A stretch of 64,000 nucleotides of DNA from Amoebidium appalachense (GCA_963693365.1 CAVNZM010000008.1:2604001-2668000), one strand, 5' to 3'. Counted from the stretch's first letter, positions 1 to 36,320 are shown. The notes: generated from the sequence alone by a model not told the origin. Made by a program: numbers and translations.

Positions 1-400
1 CTTTGATAACCACTCCCCCCCCCCCGCGCTTTCCAACCTTTGGTGTGTGGTTCATTTCTTACATGCCTGCATTGTTATCAGTGGAGGTTTTAATCTCGGA
101 GTGTGCACCGTAACCCCCCTCCCCCCCCCCCCCCCCCCCTCCCCCGCCCGTCCCTGCTCTCTCTCTTCCGCTTCCTCCCTCCCCCTGCCCCACGTCCCCC
201 CCCCTTCCCCCTCCCCCCTCATCACCCTCCACTCCACTCCTTACACTCACCCCTCCCTCCCCTCCCCCCACTCGTGCGCCCTGCATTTCCATGTTTACAC
301 CTTTCCATTTCTTCAAAGAGCACCCACAGCCGTTACAATGCATGCACTCAGTTACTTTTAAATCAGTGCACGTGTGTTTCCTCACTGGATGATGGTGCAG
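1..400. other. Low-complexity intron upstream of first visible USP exon
   Basis: Poly-C and CT/CCT-rich sequence ending in a 3' splice site (TGCAG) at position 400. I find no coding sequence that could supply the missing N-terminal DUSP residues, so this is read as intron of the USP gene. Confidence 0.6.
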
Positions 401-17608
<17,208 letters not shown>

Positions 17609-18244
17609 TAGAATAGTAGCTTTCTGTAGAATTGTCATGTTTTTCCGATTGTACTATGGGTGATTGCCTTTTTCATACGTAAAAGTGTTTGTACTTTTGA
17701 GCAGCGTTACCGCTCATTCCGTAATTTTTGTGTTTCTTTTAGAGGAGGGGGGGGAGGGGGGGGGTTGGTTACAAGCTCGTTTCCAGGTTCACGTGGATAT
17801 GATAACTAGACTGTACATAGATAGTACTAATGTTTGTAATGGACCGCCTACTAGAGGAGTGCTCGATGCAACTCACTGTAGTGTTTCTGTGCAACTCGTG
17901 TTTGTGGTTTGCTTGTTTCGCGGTTTGTGAGGGGTTTGTACCGTTCGTTTTTGCCTGTAGTTAATGTTTAAACCTCATGACGGACAAGCAAGTAGGCTTG
18001 GGTAATCACAGAAAGTGCCTTTTTCTAGGATGTAGTTCAAAGTTTGCAGTTTTTATCCGAAGTCGTGTGCACGCGTACACAACAAATTTCCGTGGGCTTC
18101 TCGATGGAGTGGTGTTTTGAAAACAGTATGTTAGCATGATCCAACAAACATAAGCACACCCCCCTTTCCTAGATCTGTTTTTCACTGCTGGCTTTAAAAC
18201 GGTAGTTATTTTTGTTTTGGCTGGCATGCATGGGTACAGTGACT

Positions 18245-18281
<37 letters not shown>

Positions 18282-18283
18282 AA

Positions 18284-18337
<54 letters not shown>

Positions 18338-18587
18338 TAGCCTAACAAGTAAATTCCACTTAAGTCAGAATTGCAAATTGTATGTAAGAAGAGGTGGTGT
18401 AATTGATACACGTCTGCGGTAAAAGCGATCACACATGCCAAAAGCGCATACCAAAAGTGCTAACCCCTTCCCCCCTCTACCCCCCCCCTCCCCCCACCAC
18501 CACCACCACCCACCCACCCACCCCTGTACACGTCACACACACACACATGCAAAACGTGAATTTGAACAGAAGCAACCCCCCACCGTC

Positions 18588-18657
<70 letters not shown>

Positions 18658-18871
18658 ACACAAAACATGCAAAACACGAACAGAAGCCCCCTCCCCTCCC
18701 CCCTTCCCGGTTCCCCCCCTCCATCCCCCCCTCCCTCCAGCTACACACTTTCCCCCACACACACACGGCTGCAAACCGTAGACAGAAACGAAACCCCCCC
18801 CACCCCCCCCCCTCCCCCTCCCCCCCGCCCGCCCGCCCTGTCTGCGGACGATAACTTACAAACAGAAACGA

Positions 18872-18908
<37 letters not shown>

Positions 18909-19264
18909 TGCTATTGCAGTGTACGCTTGCTGCATTGTCCGTTTTCCAACCCTCTATTGATTGATTCTCCAGGTTCGAGCCACCATGCATGTTTTTGTTA
19001 TATATTGATGATGTACATACACCTTCGAAGCGCTGTAATCCGAGCATGATAAGTCGTTCCAACACTTCCTGCTCATATCAGCAGTTCCAAAATCTAGACC
19101 GTGTAAACCTAAACCATTTGTGTTTCAAATAACTAATTGATGAAACCACAAACAACACCATACAGTGATTTATAGCTGCATATTCGTACGATTATTCTAT
19201 ATTGACCATGAAGTGGCCCAGGCATGGGAGATCTAGACACAATCAGAGCAACTCACATCAGCAA

Positions 19265-19302
<38 letters not shown>

Positions 19303-19480
19303 CAAAATGCCCATGTGTGCTTTGCTCCATCTATCCAGATCAACCGCACAATAAGACATAGTTTTCCAGGCTGCGAAAATAGATACGATCATGCCTGGTC
19401 CCCAAACTTTAAGGGCAGAAGTATAGAATAGGATGTTCATACAACCGGTAATAAAATTGAAAAGATATAATCATACAAGT
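17609..19480. other. Intergenic region between convergent USP and membrane-protein genes
   Basis: No coding sequence seen. It holds the USP 3' UTR, a poly-T (about 18246-18280) next to poly-G (18287-18335), poly-C tracts at 18590-18620, 18871-18908 and 19266-19300, and CA arrays. Both flanking genes point into it, so it must hold both 3' ends; I could not place a convincing polyadenylation signal for either. Confidence 0.7.
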
Positions 19481-28235
<8,755 letters not shown>

Positions 28236-28756
28236 GGTGTAAGCGCGGTAGAGCAGAAAAAGAAGCTACTCGGGATAGGCCTACGGGAATGACGAAAAAT
28301 GAGAACAGGCAGACGTGATCATGAGAACAAAAAACAATACTCAGTGACGCTTTGACAACATTTATATACCCAGTGGCTCACCAAGATCGGGGCTTGAAAG
28401 TATGCGTGGTAACCACAACGAGCGCCCGTATGTGAAACCGAAACAGTATAAGCATTTACTCAGTAGTAGTAATTCATTTACACCGAAATTGTTTTTAATA
28501 AGAGTAAGTTCCATCTTCTCTTCCCCGCATGCACATAACTGTTGTGCTAGGTAGAAGACACAGCAACAAAAGTTACAAAACCCAAAACATTGACGTCGTC
28601 CTTTCAGCCCCTGCGATGTAAATAATGGCAACCAATCAGATTATACTTCTGTAACAGGAATGTGGAACACTCCCGAGGTTCCTCTCTTTGGATGGCGAGA
28701 TGTGTGGTCACAAGTGTACAAATCTAGGGGCTGTTTGTATGACTGCAGGACCTGGT
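28236..28756. other. 5' flank of the minus-strand membrane-protein gene
   Basis: Non-repetitive sequence with a CCAATCAG box at about 28631. It should contain the promoter and 5' UTR of the gene starting at 28235. No TATA box of the kind seen at 30016 was found. Confidence 0.5.
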
Positions 28757-29070
<314 letters not shown>

Positions 29071-29071
29071 G

Positions 29072-29571
29072 NNNNNNNNNNNNNNNNNNNNNNNNNNNNN
29101 NNNNNNNNNNNNNNNNNNNNNNNNNNNNNNNNNNNNNNNNNNNNNNNNNNNNNNNNNNNNNNNNNNNNNNNNNNNNNNNNNNNNNNNNNNNNNNNNNNNN
29201 NNNNNNNNNNNNNNNNNNNNNNNNNNNNNNNNNNNNNNNNNNNNNNNNNNNNNNNNNNNNNNNNNNNNNNNNNNNNNNNNNNNNNNNNNNNNNNNNNNNN
29301 NNNNNNNNNNNNNNNNNNNNNNNNNNNNNNNNNNNNNNNNNNNNNNNNNNNNNNNNNNNNNNNNNNNNNNNNNNNNNNNNNNNNNNNNNNNNNNNNNNNN
29401 NNNNNNNNNNNNNNNNNNNNNNNNNNNNNNNNNNNNNNNNNNNNNNNNNNNNNNNNNNNNNNNNNNNNNNNNNNNNNNNNNNNNNNNNNNNNNNNNNNNN
29501 NNNNNNNNNNNNNNNNNNNNNNNNNNNNNNNNNNNNNNNNNNNNNNNNNNNNNNNNNNNNNNNNNNNNNNN
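29072..29571. other. Assembly gap of exactly 500 N
   Basis: 500 consecutive N. The round size suggests a nominal gap of unknown true length, so the order and distance of the left (to 29071) and right (from 29572) parts are scaffolding inferences. Confidence 0.98.
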
Positions 29572-29822
29572 GCACCGATTCGCTATCAGTTGACATCGTG
29601 TTCAAGCAGTCAGCACCATGTGATTGTGTACTTTTCCTGACCAATTTTTGTATCCCTGATAGACAGAATAATGCTCGTAATTGTTGGGAAGCATATTCGT
29701 GTTTTTTTAGGAGTTGCTACATCAAAATACATTGTGTTCAAACACTGACGGCCAAGTTGCAAAGATCGGATTACAATCCAATCTGTCAAATGACAATTCT
29801 CAAGTCAAAACATGCTCTTGTT

Positions 29823-30023
29823 GATCCAATCAGAATTCATCAATCAGTCAGCAGATTTGGTTGAGCCCCAACTTATCGGATACACCAAGATGCCCAAATG
29901 ACAATTAGCCAATCAGATATTCACGCGATCTCTAGATCCAATCAAGCGTCGCGGCTGGGGTATATCCAACCAATCTAATGCAATAAAGCATCTGATGCCA
30001 AAGCCGGGCACGGCATATAAAAG
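29823..30023 (+). promoter_or_regulatory. CCAAT-box cluster and TATA box of the gene at 30101
   Basis: Four CCAATC-type boxes (about 29824, 29911, 29937, 29969) precede TATAAAAG at 30016-30023, 85 nt before the ATG at 30101. The core GGCATATAAAAGC is identical to the core upstream of the minus-strand gene at 33969. The arrangement resembles NF-Y plus TATA promoters; binding is not shown. Confidence 0.75.
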
Positions 30024-30100
30024 CCCATACTCTCTTCAATCCACACACCTTTTCCATGTTAGCTAGCTTCTCCCTTGGCACACAACCAACTGTCACGAAA

Positions 30101-30847
30101 ATGAGTTCTAACATCAAAGATCTAGAAAGGCGCGCTAAAAAAATAGAGACAAGACTCAAGACTTTGGAGGAGGATGCAAAGGTCCTGCGGGACACCCAGA
30201 CCCGTTTCGCGTGCGCCCTTGCTAGGCACGCCCGCATGGCTTTAAGCAAGCGCACCACTACAGCAGCAACCGTGGCACCCCCAGCGCTGACCGTGGCACC
30301 CCCAGCGCTGACCGTGGCACCCCCAGCGCTGACCGTGGCACCCCCTGTCCTGGCAGCGGCACCTGCACTTCGTGCTGGCGAGCATGGCAGCTCCTATCCC
30401 GTGGACTTGGCCCCCCTGCCCCTGCAGCGCTCACGTTTGCACATCACACAGGGGTCCAAGACACGGGAGAAACCACGAAGACAGCAGAAGAGGACACGAG
30501 AGGAAGTCAGAAGCTCTGGGTCGGAGGAGGAGCACCATTCTCCAGTGCCTCCTTGGTTCAACTGGAAGACCTTCACACAGGGGTCCAAGACACGGGAGAA
30601 ACCACGAAGACAGCAGAAGAGGACACGAGAGGAAGTCAAAAGCTCTGGGTCGGAGGTACAGGAGGAAGTGCCTCCTTGGTTCAAGACCTTGCTATGGGGA
30701 CCTGAGGAGTACTCGTCTTCTGAGGAGCACTCGTCTTCCGAGTCCAAGACCTTGACACGGGGACAGCAGAAAAGGGCACGAGCCAGTGAAGCCAGCAGCT
30801 CTGGGGCGTCTTCCGAGTCTTCAGACGGAGATATCAACTGGCCTTGA
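30101..30847 (+). CDS. Single-exon low-complexity basic/acidic protein with N-terminal coiled coil and internal repeats
   Basis: Unknown family, 248 residues. ATG 30101 is preferred to the upstream in-frame ATG at 30056, which would lie only about 10 nt after the start site expected from the TATA box at 30016; it also matches TATA-to-ATG spacing at the sister gene. Residues 1-55 look like a charged coiled coil (SSNIKDLERRAKK, RLKTLEEDAKVLRD). Then four TVAPPAL-type repeats and two copies of a 27-residue unit beginning TQGSKTREKPRRQQK, encoded by an almost identical 80-bp duplication (about 30447 and 30579), each followed by an acidic Ser/Glu stretch and PPWF. The C-terminus is Ser/Glu-rich. 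The basic blocks suggest a nucleic-acid-associated or nuclear protein, but this is inference only. Confidence 0.7.
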   Translation: MSSNIKDLERRAKKIETRLKTLEEDAKVLRDTQTRFACALARHARMALSKRTTTAATVAPPALTVAPPALTVAPPALTVAPPVLAAAPALRAGEHGSSYPVDLAPLPLQRSRLHITQGSKTREKPRRQQKRTREEVRSSGSEEEHHSPVPPWFNWKTFTQGSKTREKPRRQQKRTREEVKSSGSEVQEEVPPWFKTLLWGPEEYSSSEEHSSSESKTLTRGQQKRARASEASSSGASSESSDGDINWP

Positions 30848-30908
30848 CACGGTGAAAAAAGGGGCCGCTATTAGAGAGTAGCCTCAGGCTATTCTAGTGC
30901 TTGTGTGC

Positions 30909-32344
30909 AGGTGTACTTAACATTGAGTGTACTTGGGGTGGGGCTGTGCAGACGTGTACTTAAAGGGTGGGGCTGTGCAGACGTGTACTTAGGATGGTGC
31001 AGACGTGTACTTAAAGGGTGGGGCTGTGCAGACGTGTACTTAAAGGGTGGGGCTGTGCAGACGTGTACTTAGGATGGTGTAGAGGTACTTAGGGTGGTGC
31101 AGAGTGTACTTAGGGTGGTGCAGAGTGTACTTAGGGTGGGGCTGTGCAGAGTGTACTTAGGGTGGTGCAGACGTGTACTTAGGGTGGGGCTGTGCAGAGT
31201 GTACTTAGGGTGGTGCAGACGTGTACTTAGGGTGGTGCAGACGTGTACTTAGGGTGGTGCAGACGGGTACTTAGGGTGGTGCAGACGTGTACTTAGGGTG
31301 GTGCAGAGGTGTACTTAGGGTGGTGCAGACGTGTACTTAGGGTGGTGCAGAGGTGTACTTAGGGTGGGGCTGTGCAGAGGTGTACTTAGGGTGGTGCAGA
31401 CGTGTACTTAGGGTGGTGCAGACGTGTACTTAGGGTGGTGCAGACGGGTACTTAGGGTGGTGCAGACGTGTACTTAGGGTGGTGCAGAGGTGTACTTAGG
31501 GTGGTGCAGACGTGTACTTAGGGTGGTGCAGAGGTGTACTTAGGGTGGTGCAGACGTGTACTTAGGGTGGTGCAGAGGTGTACTTAGGGTGGTGCAGACG
31601 TGTACTTAGGGTGGTGCAGACGTGTACTTAGGGTGGTGCAGAGGTGTACTTAGGGTGGTGCAGACGTGTACTTAGGGTGGTGCAGAGGTGTACTTAGGGT
31701 GGTGCAGACGTGTACTTAGGGTGGGGCTGTGCACCACAGTGTACTTAGGGTGGTGCAGACGTGTACTTAGGGTGGGGCTGTGCAGAGGTGTACTTAGGGT
31801 GGTGCAGAGGTGTACTTAGGGTGGTGCAGAGGTGTACTTAGGGTGGTGCAGACGTGTACTTAGGGTGGGGCTGTGCACCACAGTGTACTTAGGGTGGTGC
31901 AGACGTGTACTTAGGGTGGGGCTGTGCACCACAGTGTACTTAGGGTGGTGCAGAGGTGTACTTAGGGTGGTGCAGACGTGTACTTAGGGTGGTGCAGAAG
32001 TGTACTTAGGGTGGTGCAGACGTGTACTTAGGGTGGTGCAGAGGTGTACTTAGGGTGGTGCAGACGTGTACTTAGGGTGGGGCTGTGCACCACAGTGTAC
32101 TTAGGGTGGTGCAGACGTGTACTTAGGGTGGGGCTGTGCAGAGGTGTACTTAGGGTGGTGCAGAGGTGTACTTAGGGTGGTGCAGAGGTGTACTTAGGGT
32201 GGTGCAGAGGTGTACTTAGGGTGGTGCAGACGTGTACTTAGGGTGGGGCTGTGCACCACAGTGTACTTAGGGTGGTGCAGACGTGTACTTAGGGTGGGGC
32301 TGTGCACCACAGTGTACTTAGGGTGGTGCAGAGTGTACTTAGGT
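30909..32344. repeat. 22-bp minisatellite array, roughly 60 copies
   Basis: Tandem units of the form GTGTACTTAGGGTGGTGCAGAC, with longer variants carrying GGGGCTGTGC and GCACCACAGT insertions in a higher-order pattern, and early units reading TTAAAGGG. It fills the space between the two convergent single-exon genes. Reading frames in it are repeat artefacts. Confidence 0.95.
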
Positions 32345-32748
32345 GGGTGTCTTGTGGTGAAAGTAAAGTTTATGGCATACAGGCAGATGTGTGCTTTAAG
32401 CCTTAGGGAACTGTGGGCAGACATGTCAACACTTGGGCCTATGGGTAGACGTGTACACACTTAGTGTATTTGTTTGTGTCTCTCATGGTTATTTTATAGC
32501 ATGAAGCACTGCAAAAAATGGTGTATGTTTCCGTGGTCCACGTACACAGAATCCTTTAATATGAACACAAGTGATTGTATAGAAAAAGAGTACGTACGTA
32601 CATGATAGTCTAGTCAGATTACAAAGAACAAATCAACTTGGACCGAGTATATTCAAATACAAACTAAAAGAGAAAAGAAACAAATAAATCAAGACCGATC
32701 AATTCAAATACAAATCAAAAGAGAATGCCACTTAGTCGACCAATCAAA

Positions 32749-33969
32749 TCAGTACATCTCATGCTCATACTGGTCAAACTCTTCCTGGTCAAGATCAATG
32801 AGGGGAATTTCTTCAGTTTGTTTATGTTTGGGTTCAGGTTTGCGGTCATACACGACCGACTCACGATCAGACGCAGATTCGTCATCTGTCATATCATCGA
32901 GTACCTGATTTGCCCGTCGTTTGAGCCGCTTGGGGTTGAATGCTTCATCTGAGTCCCAATCACATTGATCATGGACGCGTTTGGCGGGTGAGGCAGGTGA
33001 AGAGACAGACTCATTACCACCTGTGTATGCCTTCAAGTTCTTCTCCCGTCGCAGAATCTTCCTTCGGATGCTTTTTATGGTGTTTTGGGCTGCACACACA
33101 GCAGCAATGGCCAGGCCCTCCGCCATTTCATCTTCAGCCGCCTTTGCCTCTTTGACACGCTCTCGAGCATTCTGGAGCTCCCCCCTCACACTAGTTAGCT
33201 GTGCATCGAGGTCCATCGTATGGTCATGCAACGAAGTCTCAGGTGTTTTGGTGTGCTTGGGCCTGGGCTTAGCGGCAGGGGTGGTCTTGGCAGGAGTGGT
33301 CTTGGTGGTAGGGGTGGTCTTGGCAGGAGTGGTCTTGGTGGTAGGGGTGGTCTTGGCAGGAGTGGTCTTGGTGGTAGGGGTGGTCTTGGCAGGAGTGGTC
33401 TTTGCGGCAGGGGTGGGGGCAGTCACAGGGGTGGTCTTTGCGGCAGGGGTGGGGGCAGTCACAGGGGTGGTCTTTGCGGCAGGGGTGGGGGCAGTCACAG
33501 GGGCGGTCTTTGCGACAGGGGTGGGGGCAGTCACAGGGGTGGTCTTTGCGGCAGGGGTGGGGGCAGTCACAGTGGTGGTGTTGGCGGCAGGGGTGGGGTC
33601 AGCAGTCACAGTGGTGGTGTTGGCGGCAATGGTAGTCTTGCGAGGGCCACTGAAAATGTAGTTTTCATAGGCCACCTGGCCATCCCGACGGGGTGCTGCA
33701 GCCCGTTGCAGGCTGGCAAGCTCGGCCTGCAGGGTCTTGATCTGCTCTTCGGCTGCCCTCAGTCGTGCCTCTACATCAGAGGGCTGGGGTTGGGGGGGTC
33801 GGGGGGTACGCGCAGCATTCTCATTGGTCACTTGACTGCGGAGGCTGGTGAGGTCGGTGCGGAGGCTGGTGACGTCGGTGTGCAGGGCCGTTAAGCGAGA
33901 CGAATGGTCCGTGTACAGAAAATCAAAGCGCTTCTGCAGCTGTTGAAGCTCCTCTTTCCAAGAATCCAT
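32749..33969 (-). CDS. Single-exon coiled-coil / Thr-Pro-Ala repeat protein, 406 aa
   Basis: Unknown family. ATG 33969 lies about 96 nt after the TATA box at 34065-34072. Residues 1-110 form heptad-like coiled coil (WKEELQQLQKRFDFL, EARLRAAEEQIKTLQAEL). About 115-235 is a repeat of NTTTVTAPTPAA, KTTPVTAPTPAA and then KTTPAKTTPTT, encoded by near-identical DNA units. Another helical coil (LTSVRGELQNARERVKEAKAAED) is followed by a basic patch (IKSIRRKILRREKNLKAY), a possible nuclear signal (PKRLKRRA) and an acidic tail (DLDQEEFDQYEHEMY). The plan of coil, low-complexity repeat and charged tail resembles the gene at 30101 although sequence identity is not evident. A structural or chromatin-linked role is a guess. 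Confidence 0.75.
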   Translation of the reverse strand: MDSWKEELQQLQKRFDFLYTDHSSRLTALHTDVTSLRTDLTSLRSQVTNENAARTPRPPQPQPSDVEARLRAAEEQIKTLQAELASLQRAAAPRRDGQVAYENYIFSGPRKTTIAANTTTVTADPTPAANTTTVTAPTPAAKTTPVTAPTPVAKTAPVTAPTPAAKTTPVTAPTPAAKTTPVTAPTPAAKTTPAKTTPTTKTTPAKTTPTTKTTPAKTTPTTKTTPAKTTPAAKPRPKHTKTPETSLHDHTMDLDAQLTSVRGELQNARERVKEAKAAEDEMAEGLAIAAVCAAQNTIKSIRRKILRREKNLKAYTGGNESVSSPASPAKRVHDQCDWDSDEAFNPKRLKRRANQVLDDMTDDESASDRESVVYDRKPEPKHKQTEEIPLIDLDQEEFDQYEHEMY

Positions 33970-34064
33970 GTTTCGTGTGAGTGTTTGAAAAACAAGTTTG
34001 TTGTGTGTCGCCTTTTACTATTGAGTGTCAGTGTTGAAATGAGTGAATGTGACCGTGTGTGCTG

Positions 34065-34072
34065 CTTTTATA
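34065..34072 (-). promoter_or_regulatory. TATA box of the gene at 33969
   Basis: On the minus strand GGCATATAAAAGC, the same 13 bases as at 30012-30024 upstream of the other single-exon gene. Confidence 0.75.
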
Positions 34073-34262
34073 TGCCACGGTACAAAGCAGCTTACAGCAA
34101 TGGTGCCAAGGCTCAATGGGATAGATCTCTCCAATCAACGGTCATTGTCACTCAAACGGCCTTGATGGTTGGCAAAGTATCACGTCTAAGCTTGATGAAA
34201 ACAAACCCGTGGCTGCTAACCATTGGCCGGGTATAGATCTAACCAAAAAAGGAAGGCACAAC

Positions 34263-34597
34263 AAATTGGTGCCTGCACACGGAGCATGCCTATAGGCTGT
34301 TTAGACACCACACGTGTAGGGCGCTGCCTCTTGGCACCAACCAGAAGAGGGTAGAAATTGGCGCCTGCACACGGAGCATGCCTATAGGCTGTTTAGACAC
34401 CACACGTGTAGGGCGCTGCCTCTTGGCACCAACCAGAAGAGGGTAGAAATTGGTGCCTGCACACGGAGCATGCCTATAGGCTGTTTAGACACCACACGTG
34501 TAGGGCGCTGCCTCTTGGCACCAACCAGAAGAGGGTAGAAATTGGTGCCTGCACACGGAGCATGCCTATAGGCTGTTTAGACACCACACGTGTTGTG
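34263..34597. repeat. 92-bp tandem repeat, about 3.6 copies
   Basis: Units begin at 34263, 34355, 34447 and 34539, exactly 92 bp apart and nearly identical. Each unit contains TTGGTGCC and GGCACCAA in inverted orientation, so each can fold into a hairpin. No coding role is apparent. Confidence 0.93.
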
Positions 34598-35085
34598 GCT
34601 TCTGCCTTTATCACCCACACACCCACACGTGCCAACATACACTATCCTCCCCGTGAGTGGCATGCCAGTCTCCCCAGCCCCCCTGCCCCCCAGCCCCCCT
34701 GCCCCCCTGCCCCCCTGCTCCCCTGCTCCCCTGCCCCCCCTGCTCCCCTGCCACATGCACACCCACACACTGGGTGCCCCCCCTGCTCCCCTGCCTCCCG
34801 GAACCAGGCCCCAGTGAGTGCTCACGTGCCTCCCCCTGCTCCCCTGCTCCCCTGCCTCCCGGAACCACGCCCCCAGTGGAGTCTCTTAGTACACGTGACC
34901 ATGGTCATATGCATACACAACATTTATCCACGCTGTGAGTGGCCCCCCAGTCTCCCCTGCTCCCCTGCCTCCCCTGCACGTGTGCCTCCCCTGCCTCCCG
35001 GAACCACGCCCGGCGCAGTGCCAGTGAGTGCTCCCCTGCACGTGTGCCTCCCCTGCCTCCCGGAACCACGCCCCGGCGCAGTGGC
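34598..35085. repeat. C-rich degenerate repeat region
   Basis: Irregular repeats of CCCCCTGC/CTCCCCTGC and at least four copies of CTGCCTCCCGGAACCA near 34791, 34852, 34990 and 35056. It generates Pro-rich frames that I do not consider genes. Confidence 0.75.
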
Positions 35086-35329
35086 AGCTATTTTTAGATA
35101 TAGAGATTCCATGGCCATATGGCCAGATGGCCAGATCATTTTGCTCACCGTTTTATCCCGTTTTATCCACCTTTTTCCACACACTGAATTTGACCTGGCC
35201 ATCTGGCCATCTGGGTAGAGACCGTTTTCTGTTCTGATATTGGAGAACTGTCTGATAGTGATAGCAAATGTCATTCGAAGAACAATCGGGAAACCCCGTG
35301 GTGTGACAACCAATCAGAATGAAGCAATA

Positions 35330-35736
35330 TTGGGATATTCGGGTTGGTTGTAAGGTTTTCCGGGTCGGGCCGAAGGCCTTAACGGGCCTGCGGCCCGTCT
35401 ATTGGGCCATAGGCCCTAGGCCGCTAGGCCTGGGGCCCGGGGACCCCGGGGACCCGGGGGCCCGGCCCGGCCCGCGAGCCACCCCCCCCCCCCCCCGGCC
35501 CGGCCCGGCCCCCCGGCGCCCGGGGTTAGCAGACTCTGCTAACCCCGGGCGCCGGGGGGCCGGGCCGGGCCGGGGGGGAGGGGGTGGCTCGCGGGCCGGG
35601 CCGGGCCCCCGGGTCCCCGGGGTCCCCGGGCCCCAGGCCTAGCGGCCTAGGGCCTATGGCCCAATAGACGGGCCGCAGGCCCGTTAAGGCCTTCGGCCCG
35701 ACCCGGAAAACCTTACAACAAACCCGAATATCCCAA
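35330..35736. mobile_element. 407-bp near-perfect palindrome (foldback element)
   Basis: Two arms of about 203 bp are reverse complements, with a centre at TAGCAGACTCTGCTA (35527-35541). The ends read TTGGGATATTCGGGTT and its complement. The few differences are one base near the end and the length of a C run. The interior is very GC-rich (GGCCCGG motifs). Each strand carries the same open frame from opposite sides, a consequence of the palindrome. No clear target-site duplication was found, so mobility is inferred only from structure; a recent inverted duplication is the alternative. Confidence 0.85.
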
Positions 35737-36173
35737 AGCGTTTCTTTGTCGACCAATGGCTAAGGGGTAACAGGGCTTGAATAGATGGCCAGCTTTTTCG
35801 ATAAAGCCACGTAATACCGGTAAAAAAAACCAACATTATTTTTATCTCGCGTTGGGTACTCTGTAAGCCGCTCAGTGTACGTACAAATTAGTTATACCTC
35901 GTAGCATCGTTTTCTAGCCATGTACAGTTTTAAAAGTGGAATTTCTGTTAGCCTTAGTTTCAGAAGCTCATCAAAGTCTCACATATGCATCATGCATCAT
36001 ATCTGTCTGCAAAATCTGCCAGGCAAACCCTACGCCACATGTGCACATGTGTGCAATCCTTCGGAGCCGGGAGGACATGGCCGGTATCCGATGCATAATT
36101 CATCACCTTGAGTCAAGGACAAACATGCACCAATCAGATTAACCCTCCTGATGAACCAAAGCTGATAAGCTGA
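35737..36173. other. Unassigned region right of the palindrome
   Basis: No coding sequence supported. It contains a CCAATCAGATTA box at about 36130 just upstream of a TATA box. Confidence 0.5.
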
Positions 36174-36320
36174 TATATAAAGAGGAACGCCGCCACAACG
36201 GCACTTGCATTTTTCACTGCCATATATGCCAACTATCACATACGTACACCACACCATACATCATACCCCCTTTGATTATACTCTTATAGCTGTCTTTGCC
36301 TGGACCAGCCAAAACTGGTA
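36130..36320 (+). promoter_or_regulatory. Candidate CCAAT/TATA promoter with a 31-codon ORF
   Basis: CCAATCAG at about 36130 and TATATAAAG at 36174-36182. A short reading frame starts at ATG 36226 (MPTITYVHH) and ends with TAG near 36319. Its transcript could instead splice to the single-exon gene at 36730. Neither is established. Confidence 0.4.

Noticed and set aside
30909-32344. Minisatellite as an interstitial telomere tract because of TTAGGG
   Set aside because: The unit is 22 bp with TTAGGG only once per unit and no (TTAGGG)n runs.
32210-32464. Frame with repeated YLGWCRRVLRVGLCTTV
   Set aside because: It is the translated minisatellite.
33220-33894. Plus-strand frames antisense to the 406-aa gene (Gly/Val-rich)
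   Set aside because: They are shadows of the minus-strand repeat gene, which has the TATA box, coiled-coil ends and a complete frame.
34562-35218. Pro-rich 218-residue frame
   Set aside because: It spans the C-rich repeat with no start context, no TATA box at the right distance and overlapping equally long frames on both strands.
35319-35756. Two nearly identical convergent Pro/Gly-rich proteins
   Set aside because: They arise only because the DNA is a palindrome, so each arm reads the same on opposite strands; no independent coding evidence.
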